64,000 nt of DNA from Cryptomeria japonica (lineage: Eukaryota; Streptophyta; Pinopsida; Cupressales; Cupressaceae): positions 241,429,718 through 241,493,717 of the forward strand of contig NC_081406.1 in the NCBI RefSeq assembly GCF_030272615.1, written 5' to 3'. Of this stretch, positions 20,461 to 31,910 are shown piece after piece. The notes under the pieces were generated by a model. It saw nothing but the letters and a program-made list of their open reading frames with translations. It made no database searches and had not been told where the DNA came from. Made by a program: the position numbers and the translations under genes. Position 1 is the stretch's first letter, and every line of letters begins with the position of its first letter.

Positions 20461-23154
20461 ATGGACTTCCTTAACGCCCTTAGTGGAGTAGCGGGGGAGG
20501 GTGTAAAGAAACTGTTTCAAGAGTTTAAGAACCTAATCAATTTACGCAGCAATGCCGAATGCCTCCGCCAGGACATAGATCGTGTGAAAGGCATAGGAGA
20601 TGATCTTAAGAATCAGTTAAGTGGTCAAGGCCGACAGCCTAAGCGAGTCGTTAGGAATTGGCTCGACACACAAGAGCGAAACGTCAAATCTGCTGAAGAG
20701 GCGCTTCAACAGTACGAACAAAGCAAGGACCGTCGCTTCTGTAAGTGCTGCCCTAACTGTTTGCTTATCCCAAAATCCAGTCGAAAAATCCTTAATTCTC
20801 TAGCGGAGATAGATAAGCTTCTGAAGACAAAGGATTCAGATTTTCCCAAGAATGGAGAGCTGGGGGAGCTTCCAGGGGCGCTGGTACAGCCCATGGAGAA
20901 TGAGCTCGTTGGCAAATTTGTTCACGAGAAGCTGGAGGAGCTGGAGACGTGGCTGCTGAAAGATGATTCTGTTCGTGTTGTTGGAGTCTATGGAATGCCC
21001 GGCGTGGGAAAGACGTCCATGCTCAAACACATCAACAATAATGAAAAGGTAGTCAATTTCTTTAAGCTTGTAATTTGGGTTACTGTGTCCAGAGACTCCG
21101 ATATATCTGATCTCCAGAGGCGCATTTGTGAGAGAATTGAATTGCCTTGGCGATCCAATTCGACCATTGACGAAGCTGCAGGGCTGTTGCAAACGGTCTT
21201 CAAGGAGAAGCCACTGCTGCTCATTTTGGACGATGTGTGGAAAAGAATAGATGTTTCCAAATTGGGAATTTCTCTTTCTGATAATAAAATAAAAGTTGTA
21301 CTGACTTCCAGAGATAAAGAGGTGTGCAGGAGCATGGAAGCAGACAAGATGATTGCAATGAAGCAACTGTCGGAGGAAGATGGTTGGGAGCTTTTCTGCA
21401 GAGGAGCCTTCCCAGCCGGCGAGGATCAGAATATGGATAGCGAGATTGAGCCCTTGGCCAGAAGCATTGCAAAGGAATGTAAAGGACATCCCTTGGCCAT
21501 TAAGACGCTCGCTCGGACAGTGCCGCAGCTTCACAACAGTTCCCCGTCTGAATGGGAATATGTTCTCTATCAGCTAAAGGCGATCGATACCCAATTCTAT
21601 CGCATTCATGAAGAGATTGTGAGGGAATTATTCAAGCCATTAAAACACAGCTATGATGCTCTGGAATCAGAAGAGCTCAGGCTTTGTTTCCTGTACTTGG
21701 CCGCCTACAGAGAAGACGAGGAAATCGACGCGGATGACTTGATACAATTGTGGTTGGCAGAAGGCCTGGTGAAAAGCAGAGAGGAGGGGCGTCACGGTTT
21801 TCTTAAGACCTTGGCGAACCGATGCTTGGTTGAGGTTGAGGTTACAGAGGAAAATGGGTATCATATATGGAAAGTGAAAATCCACGATGTGCTCAGAGAT
21901 ATGGCAGTACATGTCGCTGAGGTCGACCAGAATATCCTGTTCCGTGCAGGTCAGAGTTTAACAGAGTTTCCAAAGTCTGCAAGCGCAACATCGGTGAGGA
22001 TATCAGTGATGCATAACCGCATCAGAATTCTGCCTGAAAGTGTTGATTGCGAGAAGTTAGTGACTCTGTTGTTGAGCTGGAACACAGTTGAGGAGGTCCC
22101 AGAGGGCTTTCTGGAGAAGCTGAATATGTTAAAGGTGCTTGGTCTCAGCAACACGCCCATCAAATCCTTGCCGAAGTCCATCCACCAACTGAAGCATCTC
22201 CTCTATCTGCAGCTTTCAAATACCCAGATTAAGGTAATCCCTCATCAAATATTTGAGTTGAGTAGACTGCAGTTTTTAGATCTTTCTTTCTCCCCTCTGA
22301 AGAATATTCCGTCCATGATAAAAAAGCTGAAAAGTCTCCAAATTCTTAAGTTAGCCCACTGTTATGATTTGGAGTTCGTTTCATGCGACATATCACACCT
22401 CACTAGTTTGGAAGAGCTTGACTTGTGGAAGTCGACAATGTTTGGAAATTCACGGGATGTAAGAGTAGGAGGAGAATCAAGGGAAGCTTCCTTGCAAGAC
22501 GTATGCAAACTCCATCGTCTGAAGCATCTGCGGCTAATCCTCAAATCCCAAATTGAGGAGAAAACAATGGGGAATCTTGTGGAGCTTCAAGAACTTTGGC
22601 TTCTTTGGATGCCCGAAGTCCGTCAGACATATCTGCCCACTGACATGCGGGCCATGCACAGCTTGGAGAGGCTCCACCTGTATAATTGTCACGTTAAAGG
22701 AACCCCTGATTTGTTCCCAGAATTAAAAAATCTCAAGTACTTAAAGCTGAAGTCTTCTCAAATACTGCTCACTCTTTCTGGAATAGGGTTAGCAAGGCTG
22801 TCCAATTTGAATGAAATAGATATTGAGGAATGCCTTCTTCTCACGGAGTTGGGAGAAGATTTTGGGAGGAAAGGTTGCTTTCCGAGGCTGCGCAAGCTCA
22901 AACTGTGGATGTTACCTTCTCTGGAGAGTGTGTGTAGTTTTGTCGAAGAAGGGGCTCTTCCCATGTTGCAGACTTTGACTATATTCCGTTGTATGCAAGT
23001 TAAAGTACTGCCACCGGGTCTAGATAATCTCAATTCTCTGGAACAGATCAAAGGAGAGAAAGAATGGTGGAATGAAATTAGCTGGCGAAATGAAGAGATG
23101 AAGAAACATCTTCATACTAGGTACGTGGAAATCCATGATAACTATCATGTTTAA
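20461..23154 (+). CDS. CC-NB-ARC-LRR (CNL) disease-resistance protein
   Basis: An intact single-exon gene of 897 codons, the only clearly functional cellular gene here. CNL proteins are intracellular receptors that sense pathogen effectors and, on nucleotide exchange in the NB-ARC domain, trigger defence and cell death. Domains: coiled coil of the RPS2/RPS5-like type, residues about 1-115; P-loop GMPGVGKT 178-185; kinase-2 LLLILDDVW 252-260; RNBS-B LTSRD from 281; GHPLA 342-346; RNBS-D from 406; IHDV in place of MHDV at 474-477; leucine-rich repeats about 530-880. The open frame extends upstream to a GTG at 20368, but the ATG at 20461 gives a normal CNL start (MDFLNAL) and follows the TATA box. 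Base composition is more GC-rich than the flanks. A close, broken copy lies at 37434. Confidence 0.93.
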   Translation: MDFLNALSGVAGEGVKKLFQEFKNLINLRSNAECLRQDIDRVKGIGDDLKNQLSGQGRQPKRVVRNWLDTQERNVKSAEEALQQYEQSKDRRFCKCCPNCLLIPKSSRKILNSLAEIDKLLKTKDSDFPKNGELGELPGALVQPMENELVGKFVHEKLEELETWLLKDDSVRVVGVYGMPGVGKTSMLKHINNNEKVVNFFKLVIWVTVSRDSDISDLQRRICERIELPWRSNSTIDEAAGLLQTVFKEKPLLLILDDVWKRIDVSKLGISLSDNKIKVVLTSRDKEVCRSMEADKMIAMKQLSEEDGWELFCRGAFPAGEDQNMDSEIEPLARSIAKECKGHPLAIKTLARTVPQLHNSSPSEWEYVLYQLKAIDTQFYRIHEEIVRELFKPLKHSYDALESEELRLCFLYLAAYREDEEIDADDLIQLWLAEGLVKSREEGRHGFLKTLANRCLVEVEVTEENGYHIWKVKIHDVLRDMAVHVAEVDQNILFRAGQSLTEFPKSASATSVRISVMHNRIRILPESVDCEKLVTLLLSWNTVEEVPEGFLEKLNMLKVLGLSNTPIKSLPKSIHQLKHLLYLQLSNTQIKVIPHQIFELSRLQFLDLSFSPLKNIPSMIKKLKSLQILKLAHCYDLEFVSCDISHLTSLEELDLWKSTMFGNSRDVRVGGESREASLQDVCKLHRLKHLRLILKSQIEEKTMGNLVELQELWLLWMPEVRQTYLPTDMRAMHSLERLHLYNCHVKGTPDLFPELKNLKYLKLKSSQILLTLSGIGLARLSNLNEIDIEECLLLTELGEDFGRKGCFPRLRKLKLWMLPSLESVCSFVEEGALPMLQTLTIFRCMQVKVLPPGLDNLNSLEQIKGEKEWWNEISWRNEEMKKHLHTRYVEIHDNYHV

Positions 23155-24354
23155 ACCACAGTTTTCCCGTAACTAAGAACCATGAAGTAAATTGCTTGCA
23201 CGAATTATAGGCTGTTTATTTTGCGAAGTATTGCTTGTGTGTAATTATGTAACAAAAAACTTTATGCAACGAAAAGTTTGTGGAGTTTTCAATTATAGGA
23301 TCATGTTGTAAGGGATTACTATATGTAATGTTCTAAAACCGTGGTTAGCTTTTATTTTGTAAATTTAATTAATTATGTTGAAGATATTTCTTTTATGAAG
23401 TTGAATAGCTTAAATCGCTAGATCAACAGTTCAATCTATTACAAAAGGGATGCAAGTGATGAAAGATATATCAGTTGTTCATTTTCATTATTCTCGAAAT
23501 TTGTAGATTATTTGTCATGTGTAGGATCTCTATCACAACTATATGACAAATGATTGCACAAAAATCTGTCTTGATGGCCTCGCTTCTTGTTACGACGTGT
23601 GATGACCTCGATTGTTGTTTTAAGATGGAAAGAGAAAGCATTCAATACGTTAATTTTACTCCATAGTCGTGAAAGACAAATCAAAAGTACCTGTAATGTC
23701 AATGTACTTTTTGGACTCGGTATTTACCAAAAGTACTTTGACTTAGCATTTAACTATTATTATGATTCCTTCACCATTCATAAAATAGACAAAAATTCTA
23801 CTTTTTTGTCATCATTACTAGTTGATTTGTAACAACATCAATGTATATTTAAGGCATCTTGGATAAAGGGCTATAGGAGGCATCTGTAGTGGCAATAACC
23901 TTTTCCACTATGGCTTCTGATCGAGGCAAGACAAGTATGTGAATTCGATACTTATGAATAGGGTATAGCACTAACATGTTTGATTTTACAATAAAATCCA
24001 CTATAATGGACCTCCAAGAGTATAGGCCCCCTCTATTTTCTACTCCATTCGAGTCCAATATATGTTAGAACACACTTAGGGTACGTTGAAAAGGCTAGGA
24101 GAAAATACAAAGGATATTTTCATTGGCAATTGCAACCCCCACTCAATGATCCTTGCTACTATCTAGCATGATGTAAAGTAAAGCCAATAACAAAGAAGAA
24201 TATATGAATTCAAGCAAATGAGTGCATAGAAGTGAATTGACATACACTATGGATGTTAATATTTGAGAGATATCAAATTTCATCATTTCCATCCTCATAA
24301 AATTGAATGATCACTAATTTCTATTGTCAAAGGCATGAGCCCCACTCTTTAGCT
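23155..24354. other. 3' untranslated region and flank of the NLR gene
   Basis: The first 60 bp or so match the region after the NLR pseudogene (near 39000-39060), so the duplication included the 3' end. Beyond that I see AT-rich sequence without a gene. The poly(A) site cannot be placed with confidence. Confidence 0.5.
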
Positions 24355-25137
24355 GATGGTACAAGAGCATCCACGGTTCTTGGCGATCTTGCATCAACCA
24401 AAAGTATTTATTTCTTTTTGTCTTTAGTTTTGTAGTTCAACGTTTCATTCAGCATTTTCTTGCATTGGCTCATCGGACCTTGTAGAGTTGGATTTTTCTT
24501 GAGGACATGATCATCTTCCTTATTCCTAAACCGCGGAGCATTTGGAGCATTTTCCAGCAAGTTATCGATTTCGGATTACGAGATAATTTTCTAGCATCGA
24601 AACCTCTTGGACCTATTTGCATTGGTGAATCTACTAGATCCCTTCCGTAGCTTGCAAAGCTCGGTGCATTTATTCTGATGTTCTTTGGCGTGTGGCTGAC
24701 CTTTCCTTTTATCTGCACTTCATCCTTTGGATTTTTCGGACGAATCTCTTTGGCGGAGACGGACCTGTTCGTTTTACACATTTGACCTTTTTCTTCAATA
24801 TTTGATCCCTTTTGGGCTGACCGGATCTTCTTAGATCATATAAATTATTGTAATTGAGCATTATAATTCAAATCCTAGGAAGTCAAACATAACATAGAAG
24901 GTAAATCCTAGATTTAGAGGTCCGGAGTTGACCTGTTCTGTAATTAAGTATGTTTGTAGAAGGCCAGTGAACCAAATTTTGTAACTTGAATGTTACCGGT
25001 TATCTGTAATCAATTTTCATGATCTAATACATTCAATTCTGCATTGCCTCCATCATATCCTCTTCTTTCCATTGTGTTTACTCCAGCTACCTAGTCCAAA
25101 TTGATCTCTTTGAGGTCCCTCCTAACCGATGACTGCA
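24355..25137 (+). mobile_element. Probable 5' LTR of Gypsy-C
   Basis: The right edge is set by GACTGCA at 25137, followed after five bases by a primer-binding site. The left edge is a guess, based on ACAAGAGCATCC resembling the LTR start GTAGGAGCACC of Chromo-2. The block is more GC-rich than its surroundings and its only ORFs show no coding signal. No matching 3' LTR is present. Confidence 0.45.
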
Positions 25138-25142
25138 CCAAG

Positions 25143-25154
25143 TGGTATCAAAGT
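25143..25154 (+). other. Primer-binding site, tRNA-Met-like
   Basis: TGGTATCAAAGT differs by two substitutions from the canonical TGGTATCAGAGC and lies five bases after the LTR edge. Confidence 0.65.
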
Positions 25155-25372
25155 GAGATTTCATTCTGGAGATTGCATTGTCTTGAGAATTTTGTTGTAG
25201 GGTGGCGGAATGTGGATCCAACTTACAACTACAAAGGACTGGCATAAAGATGGTGCGGAAAGGAAATAGGAATGGTGGAGCTTGTGGGAATGTAGACCCT
25301 TCTATGATAGAAATGTTGTGAGGAATGGAAGCCGTTGAGACAGACCAGAGAAGAGGCTGACATATTGAAGAT

Positions 25373-26330
25373 ATGAGTGAAGATGAAGAAGAAGAAGCAC
25401 CGACAAAACAAGTAGCAAATCCACCGGTGATTGATCCAGATGAAGAAAGATTCTTGAGGGTTTTGAGTAGGGCAAATACTAAATCACATTTTACCATACC
25501 GGAGTATGATGGAAAATTGGATTTAGATGAATTGATGGATTGGATCTCAGAGATGGAGAAGTATTTTGATTTCGATAACACACAAAGGAAAGAAAGGTAA
25601 AATATGCTTGAACCCAGTTGAAAGGTCATGCATCTCTTTGGTGGGAACATTTGCAGGTTGATAGACATAGAAGAGATAAAGAGAAGATCAAAACATGGGA
25701 GCAGATGGTTGCTAAGTTAGAATCAAAATTTATGCCAACTAATCAAGTAAATCTATTTCGAAAGTTGCAGAACTTGAAAAAGCAAAAGGAATCTAGTGTG
25801 AAGGAGTACACCAAAATATTTTACACGTTGAATATTAGATCTAGACATGTCGATGATGAGGTTGAACAAGTTGCAATATATTTGAATGGATTACGGATGT
25901 CTATACAAGATGAACTCATTTTGATCAAGTTGCAAAGTGTTGAAGAAGCTTACCAGTATGCCCTGAAAGCAGAAGAGAAGTTGAACAAAAAACATGAGAA
26001 GAGACATAGAGGTAGAGGTGGAAGGTTTTCTGGAGGAATATTTCAAGGAGGAAGAGGATATTCCGGAGGAAGAGGAACCTCTACAAATCAGAACAAGGAC
26101 AAGGAAGTAAGAAAAGATGGTAGTTCATATCGGAAGGATGACAGAATTTTCTACTAGAGGAGAGAACCTATTGGCTACTGGAATGAGGGTTTTGGAAAAG
26201 ATGACAGAAGGAAAGACAAGAGAGTGTTTAGAGGAACTTGGTATAAGTGTGGAGGAGAAGGACATTGTGATTTCTAATGTAAGAAGACAGAGAACACTGG
26301 GAGGACAACATTGGTAGATGACAGCCCCAC
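25373..26330 (+). pseudogene. Gag of Gypsy-C
   Basis: An acidic N-terminus (SEDEEEEAPTK), then the gag core in two frames: ELMDWISEMEKYFDF, a frame break at about 25600, and LKGHASLWWEHLQVD. It continues with QVAIYLNGLRMSIQDE and an Arg/Gly-rich region (RGRGGRFSGG, about 26000-26080) that probably binds RNA. The frame ends at 26155-26157. A worn Cys-rich stretch follows in other frames to about 26330. Ty3/gypsy gag normally ends in a CCHC knuckle; here it is no longer readable. Confidence 0.7.
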
Positions 26331-26429
26331 CGGATCAGCTAAAAAACTAGAAGATGGAGAATTGTTGATGATGAGGAGAGCTTTGTGTCATACCAGAGGA
26401 GATGAAGAGCGGGCTTACAGAGGAGAAAT

Positions 26430-28420
26430 TTGTTCAAGACCATATGTAAGGTATCTAGTAATTGTTGTAAAGTTGTTATTGATAGTGGTAGTTCAAATAA
26501 CATTGTTTTAGAAGAGAAAGTGATTAAGTTGAATTTGGAAAGAATGAAACACCCTAAGCCTTATCAGATAGCATGGATTCAAGATGATCATACATTGTTA
26601 GTAAGTGAGCAATGTTTAGTAAAATTAAAAATTGGAAATTATCATGATGAAGTCTTGTGTAATATTATGCCTATGGAGATTTGGCACCTTTTGTTGGGTA
26701 GACCTTGGCAGTTTGATAGACAAGCAATACATGATGGGAGAAAGAACATATACACTATTGTGATGAATGGGATGAAACAAACCTTGTTACCCTTGGAGGA
26801 GCCTTTGAAGAGTGAAGTCTATATGAATGGTAGAATTTGTTTGGTGGATGGAATGAGACATTAGAATGTGTGTTTTGGTTTAGTTTCTAAGAAGGTTGAG
26901 CATCTGGAGAATGAAGAAGAACTACTATAGGAGATAAATGAGTTGCTAATAGAGTATGAAGACATCATTTCGGATAATGTGCCTGATGGATTACCACCAG
27001 TGAGAAGTATCAGTCATTGCATGGACCTAATTCTCGGAGCTAGTTTGCCTAACAAAGTTGTAGACTGGATGACCGGTAGAGAATGAAGAGTTGAATAGAC
27101 AAGTGAAGGAGTTGTTGAAGATAGATTTGATCAAAGAGAGTTTGAGTCCCTGTACAGTACTAGTAGTATTAGCACCTAAGAAGAATTGAGAATGGAGGAT
27201 GTGTACCGGTTCCAAAGCAATAAATAAGATCATAGTGAAATACTAGTTTCCTTTACCTAGGATGGATGACATAATAGATTGTTTGAGTAGAGCCAAATAC
27301 TACACAAAGATAGACTTGAAGAGTGGATATCACCATATCAGAATCAGAGAAGGAGATGAGTGGAAGATAGCATTCAAGACAAATTAAGGACTGTATGAAT
27401 GGTTGGTGATGCCTTTTGGGTTGACTAATGCACTGACTACTTTCATGAGGTTGATGAACAAGGTATTGAAAAAATTATCGGGTAAGTTTGTTATTGTATA
27501 TTTGGATGAAATTCTAATTTTCAATAAGACAAAAGAGGAGCATTTGTTGCATTTAAGACAAGTTTTGCAGAGGTTTCAAGAGAGAACAAAAATTGTTGAT
27601 AAATCTTAAAAAGTGCACTTTCATAAAGGAAGAGTTAGTCTCTTTGGGATTTGTGATATCTGCGGATGGATTGAAGCTAGACCCTGATAAAGTAAAAGCA
27701 ATTGTTGAATGGCATACACTAGAAAACATTCAAGAGGTAAGATCATTTCGTGGATTGGCTAGTTTCTATTGGAAGTTTATTAGAAATTTCAATTCAGTTT
27801 GTAGTCCTATGACTGAGACAATGAGGGGAGATAAGAAAGAATTCAAGTGTACCACCGAAGTAAACAAAAATTTTTAAACTATTGAAGCAGAAAGTGACTG
27901 AACAGCATGTGTTAGCTTTATTGGATTTCAACAAAGTGTTCCAAGTAGACTGTGATACAAGTGGAAACACAATTGGAGCCGTATTGAGTCAGGAAGGGAG
28001 AGCAATAGTTTATTTTAGTGAGAAGTTGAATAATTCCTAGAGGAAATATTTAGTGTATGATCAAGAATTTTATACCATAGTCCAAGCCTTGAAGAAATGG
28101 AGACACTACCTATTTCCTAAGGAGTTTGTGTTGCATACTAATCATCAAGCCTTGCAGTATTTGAACAGTCAGAGTAAGTTGAATCAGAGACATGAGATGG
28201 GTAGAATTCTTGCAGCGTTACACCTTTGTGTTGAAGCATAGAAGTGGGAAATCTAATAAAGTTGTTAATGCATTGAGTAGAAGGAGGGATTTTCTGAAAG
28301 AGATGAGAGTGAGAGTATTAGGATTTGAGGAATTGAAGACCTTGTATAATGATGACCTGGATTTTGTAGAACCTTAGAGAGCATGTAGAGAACTAGTTAT
28401 GGTAGATAGAAGAAAATTAG
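26430..28420 (+). pseudogene. Protease, reverse transcriptase and RNase H of Gypsy-C
   Basis: The retropepsin motif VIDSGSSNNIV (about 26470) and LLLGRPWQF (about 26690) are kept. Reverse transcriptase shows [21 protein letters not shown] and, at 27499-27510, YLDE where the catalytic motif should be YxDD. RNase H follows (VDCDTSG, YFSEKLN, TNHQALQYLN, about 27940-28170), then NALSRRR. Stops and frame changes break it at least at 26862, 27184, 27240, 27385, 27607, 27875 and 28376. The protein would copy element RNA into DNA in the particle. It is dead both by its breaks and by the active-site change. Confidence 0.75.
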
Positions 28421-29894
28421 TGCAGGAGCACCTCTTCAACAAAAAAATCATGGCTTTGAGGATGAAGACTAGGATCATAGTGGTTGTCTTAGTGTCTTGT
28501 GTTTATGCAAGTTTCATGTATTCAATAAAGACCCCATCATGTAAACCCATGTCACTAATTAGGCAATTTGATAAGCCATTTGGGACAATGTAGTCAATAG
28601 GGGTAGTAGAATGTTTGGTTTTGTGTTTGATAGGTTTTTTAGGATATTTGTTTGATCCAAGTGTGTGGATCCCAACCTTAGAGAGTTTGACAACTTTTTG
28701 TGCAAAAATGCAACTTTTGAAAGTGCAACTTTTCAAAATGCGGTTGATGTAAGCCTCCCAACAGCTCCAACCTCTTCCAAATTCAGTTGGAAACCATTGG
28801 AGAGTTGTATAAACTTTGTGGAAATGATTCCCAAGGTGGATGGTGGTGTGATTTCAAGAATGAATCAAAAAGACACAAACAAAACTAAGTTTGCCCAAAA
28901 ATTCTAAGTTTGCAGTGATTGTACATACTTGTATGCCTTGAATTGAGTCACATAATTCATCGAGTAGATGGAGGATTGAATTAGCTTTGATTTGGTGGTG
29001 TTATAAGGTTTGATTGTTTTTGTGTAGTAAGAACCCTCCATTTTTTTCACTATAACCTCGAAAGTAAGGGTTTGGCTAGGGTTTTACTTGAAAATGGCCA
29101 TATCTTGCATCTCCTTCCTGTAGAAGTTAATTCCTTTGGTGGAGTGCAATATTGGTCAGTGTAAATTAAGTTTTTCATGGATTTTTGCAGGGGAGACTTG
29201 GTTGTGAGGTGAAAGAAGCAAAACTAGGCTGGCATCTCTATGTGACTACCTTAAGCAAATTTAGGATAGTCATCATAAAATTTGATAGCGGAGGATTCTA
29301 GGCATGCAACCATGTAATTATAGGTTATTCGCCATTCCCCAAATGCTCATAAAGTTTTTTTTGCAGTTTGGGTACCCGTAATGGGGGTTGCTTTGTAAAT
29401 TAGGCCTAATCACCCTAATTAGGTCTCTAGGCTTCTAAGGGGTTCAAACCCTTAGGTTGCAGATCTTGCCAATCCATTTTGGGGATGAGTGTAAATCCCA
29501 AAAGGGTATCTATAATGGTGAGTAGTTTGTCAAAGTGTGTGGAAGATTTTGGATTTAAGGTCAATTCTCTTGCTAAATAGGACTACTAGCCAAGGGGTAG
29601 ATTTCCAAAGGAGGTATAAGGATTTGAAGACAAAACCCTAAACAAATGCTTGGAAAAATCCTTAGTAGTCATGAATGGACCAATTCCAAAGCCTCTAATA
29701 GCAGGAGTCACCGGTGAGGCATGTTAGAGGAGTTGAAGCCATTTACTCATCTTGAGTAGGTGTTAGGCTTGAGTAGTGGAGAGTAGTTCAAAACCCTAAG
29801 ATGTGGAGTCCTTCCTTGTAGGGTCATTTTTGTCATTTGAAGGGTCAGACCCTAACCTTTTGGACTTGTCCTTAGGTGTAAAGAGGCCCCTGCA
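28421..29894 (+). mobile_element. 5' LTR of Chromo-2
   Basis: It starts TGCAGGAGCACCTCTTCAAC and ends CCCCTGCA at 29894, about 1474 bp. Positions 28421-28770 match 34627-34982 closely. The block contains the poly-CAACTTTT motif (about 28690-28740) also found in the 3' copy. The first bases are TGCAGG here and TGTAGG in the 3' copy. Confidence 0.75.
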
Positions 29895-29899
29895 TCAAG

Positions 29900-29911
29900 T
29901 GGTATGAGAAC
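29900..29911 (+). other. Primer-binding site of Chromo-2
   Basis: TGGTATGAGAAC, a tRNA-Met-type site with two changes from TGGTATCAGAGC, five bases after the LTR end. Confidence 0.65.
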
Positions 29912-29946
29912 ATAGGAGTGTACTTTGGACCAGAGAAGAAGACAAG

Positions 29947-31139
29947 ATGTCAGAAGAAGAGGGATCCCAAGAAATCCCATCAAGGATGACCAATGTTGAG
30001 CTAGTTATCTTGGCAAAGAAGCAGATGGCAGAGAGCAGAGCAGTCAGGCCTTGAGGAATGAAATGGACTAGCTGAAGGGAAAAGTGGAGAGGGGAGAGAG
30101 AGACTCTGGAGGAGATGAAGAAGGGGATGAAGAGGAGATCCCTAGGCAGGAAGAACTAGAGGTTCCTATAGACCAGAGACCACTGATGAGTGTTCTCAAG
30201 TCCATGGAAAGAAGAACAATGGATGTGAAGTTGGATCTGCCAGTGTTTGCCGGTAAGATGGAACCGGATACAGTGATGGAGTGGATAGACTCCTTAGAAA
30301 ATTTCTTTGAGAGTGAAAACATACCAGAGCACCAAAGGGTGAAGATGTCCCAATCCAAAATGAAAGGGGCTGCACTGACTTGGTGGACTTTCATCCAAGA
30401 TGAGAGGGTGAAAGAGGGAAAGAGAAAAATTGCTACTTGGAAGAAGATGATGGCTTTGGTGAAGGAAGCCTATGTTGCAGTGGACTATAGTGTCTAATTG
30501 CATAAGAGGAGACAAGACTTGAAGCAGAAGGAGATGGACGGGAGTTCCTATACAGAGGAGTTCATGAAGTTGTGTGTGAAGAATAAGGTAAAGGAGAGTG
30601 AAGATGAGAAGGTGGTGAGATATCTCAATGGACTGAGATTTTCCATCCAGGAAGATTTGAACGTCCATAACCCAGAGACAGTCCAAAAGTGCTTTCAGTT
30701 GGCACTCAAGGTGGAGGAGAAGCTAAAGAGAAGGTGGGAAAAAAATAGTAGAGGAAAACAAAGACAACAAAGAGGGGGAAGAAGTCCTTTCAGAGGCAAA
30801 GGAAGTGGTTTTGGATACCAAGGTGAGTCTAATCAAGAAGGCACTAGAGGAGAGAGCAGTTACAACCAAGGAGGAGGCTACAATCAAAGAGGGAACTTTA
30901 GGGGTAGAAGACCATTCTCTAGGGGAAGATCCCAAGGTAGAGGACCTCCTAGATGCTACAATTTCCAAGAAGGGCACATGGCCAATAGATGTCTGGAGAA
31001 GGCTACAAGCTCCATGGGATAAAGGAGGAGCAATTTGGTGTAGGAATTTGATTGGCAAAGTGTGGCAAGTGCAAACACCTATCAAAGTGTTAATGCTCCT
31101 GATAGCTATGACTACCCTAAAAAAGGAGAGGCTCTGATG
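29947..31139 (+). pseudogene. Gag of Chromo-2
   Basis: The probable start is ATG 29947 (MSEEEGSQEIP). A frame break near 30050 precedes the main frame from 30084. Core motifs are VMEWIDSLENFFESE and GAALTWWTF; after a stop at 30495-30497 come EKVVRYLNGLRFSIQED and an Arg/Gly/Gln-rich tail (about 30740-30950). A worn knuckle (RCYNFQEGHMANRC, about 30950-30995) has the CCHC spacing but with the second Cys changed. Gag packages the RNA. This copy is inactive as it stands. Confidence 0.75.
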
Positions 31140-31910
31140 ATGATGAGAGAAGTAACCACCATGAAGGTACCTGACAAGGAGCCCCCACAAAGAAAGTCTC
31201 TTTTCAAGACCACCTACAAGGAAGGAGGAAAGGTATTCAAGGTCTTGATAGACTTCGGGTCTATTGAAAATTTTGTGTCACTTGAAATGGTGGAGAAGCT
31301 TAAGTTGAGAAGGTTGCCACATCCTTACCCCTATAAGGTCTCATGGCTCACCCAAGGTCAACAAGCAGTGGTAGAAGAGCAGGCATGGGTGGAGTTTCAT
31401 ATTGGATCATACAAGGATAGATTGCTATTTGATATAGCTAAGATGGATGCATGTCACCTCCTATTTGGGAGACCATGGTAGTTTGATTTGAAGGCTTACC
31501 ATGATGGGGTTAGAAACACCTATTCAATCACAAAAGATGGTAAGGTGATAGAACTTTTACCTCTCATGGAGAGTGAGATAGAACAGAAGGGAAAGGATGC
31601 CAAAGTATTGTTGATAGAAGGGAAGTCATTCATGAAGGAGATTGCAGAGAAGGATGCAATTTTCTATGCCCTCATTCCCAAGCTCAAGGTGACAAAGAAG
31701 GAGCAGTTTGCAGAGATGAAAGAAGAAGGACAAAGGCACATGGACCCTATAGTCAGACAGCTACTTGACAAGTATAAAGGCATCATCTCTTATGGAATAC
31801 CAGGGTCCTTACCACCAGTAAGAGACATAAGTCATTGCATACATCTGATCCCTAGATCTACCTTACCAAATAAAGCAACATACAAACTTACTCCAGATTA
31901 GAATGTAGAG
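31140..31910 (+). pseudogene. Protease and linker of Chromo-2
   Basis: A retropepsin-like stretch has VLIDFGSIENFVS (about 31243), where DSG has become DFG, and HLLFGRPW (about 31455), followed by a TAG at 31479-31481. The next frame (31488-31901) leads toward reverse transcriptase with SHCIHLIPRS, the usual block before the polymerase. A retropepsin needs Asp-Ser/Thr-Gly, so activity is doubtful even apart from the stop. Confidence 0.65.

Larger units (their letters stand above)
25138..28420 (+). mobile_element. Gypsy-C: decayed Ty3/gypsy element cut off in integrase
   Basis: The order is primer-binding site, gag, protease, reverse transcriptase and RNase H, with only the first residues that would precede integrase. 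At 28420 it stops at the 5' LTR of Chromo-2, which probably inserted here. Gag and primer site resemble those of Chromo-2, so both likely belong to the chromovirus branch, although the part that would carry a chromodomain is missing. Confidence 0.75.

Noticed and set aside
20836-21534. A 232-codon minus-strand ORF inside the NLR.
   Set aside because: It is the antisense of conserved NB-ARC sequence and shows no motif of its own.
25087-25668. A 193-codon minus-strand ORF overlapping the Gypsy-C primer site and gag.
   Set aside because: It is antisense to a recognisable gag and crosses the LTR/primer boundary, so it is a shadow frame.
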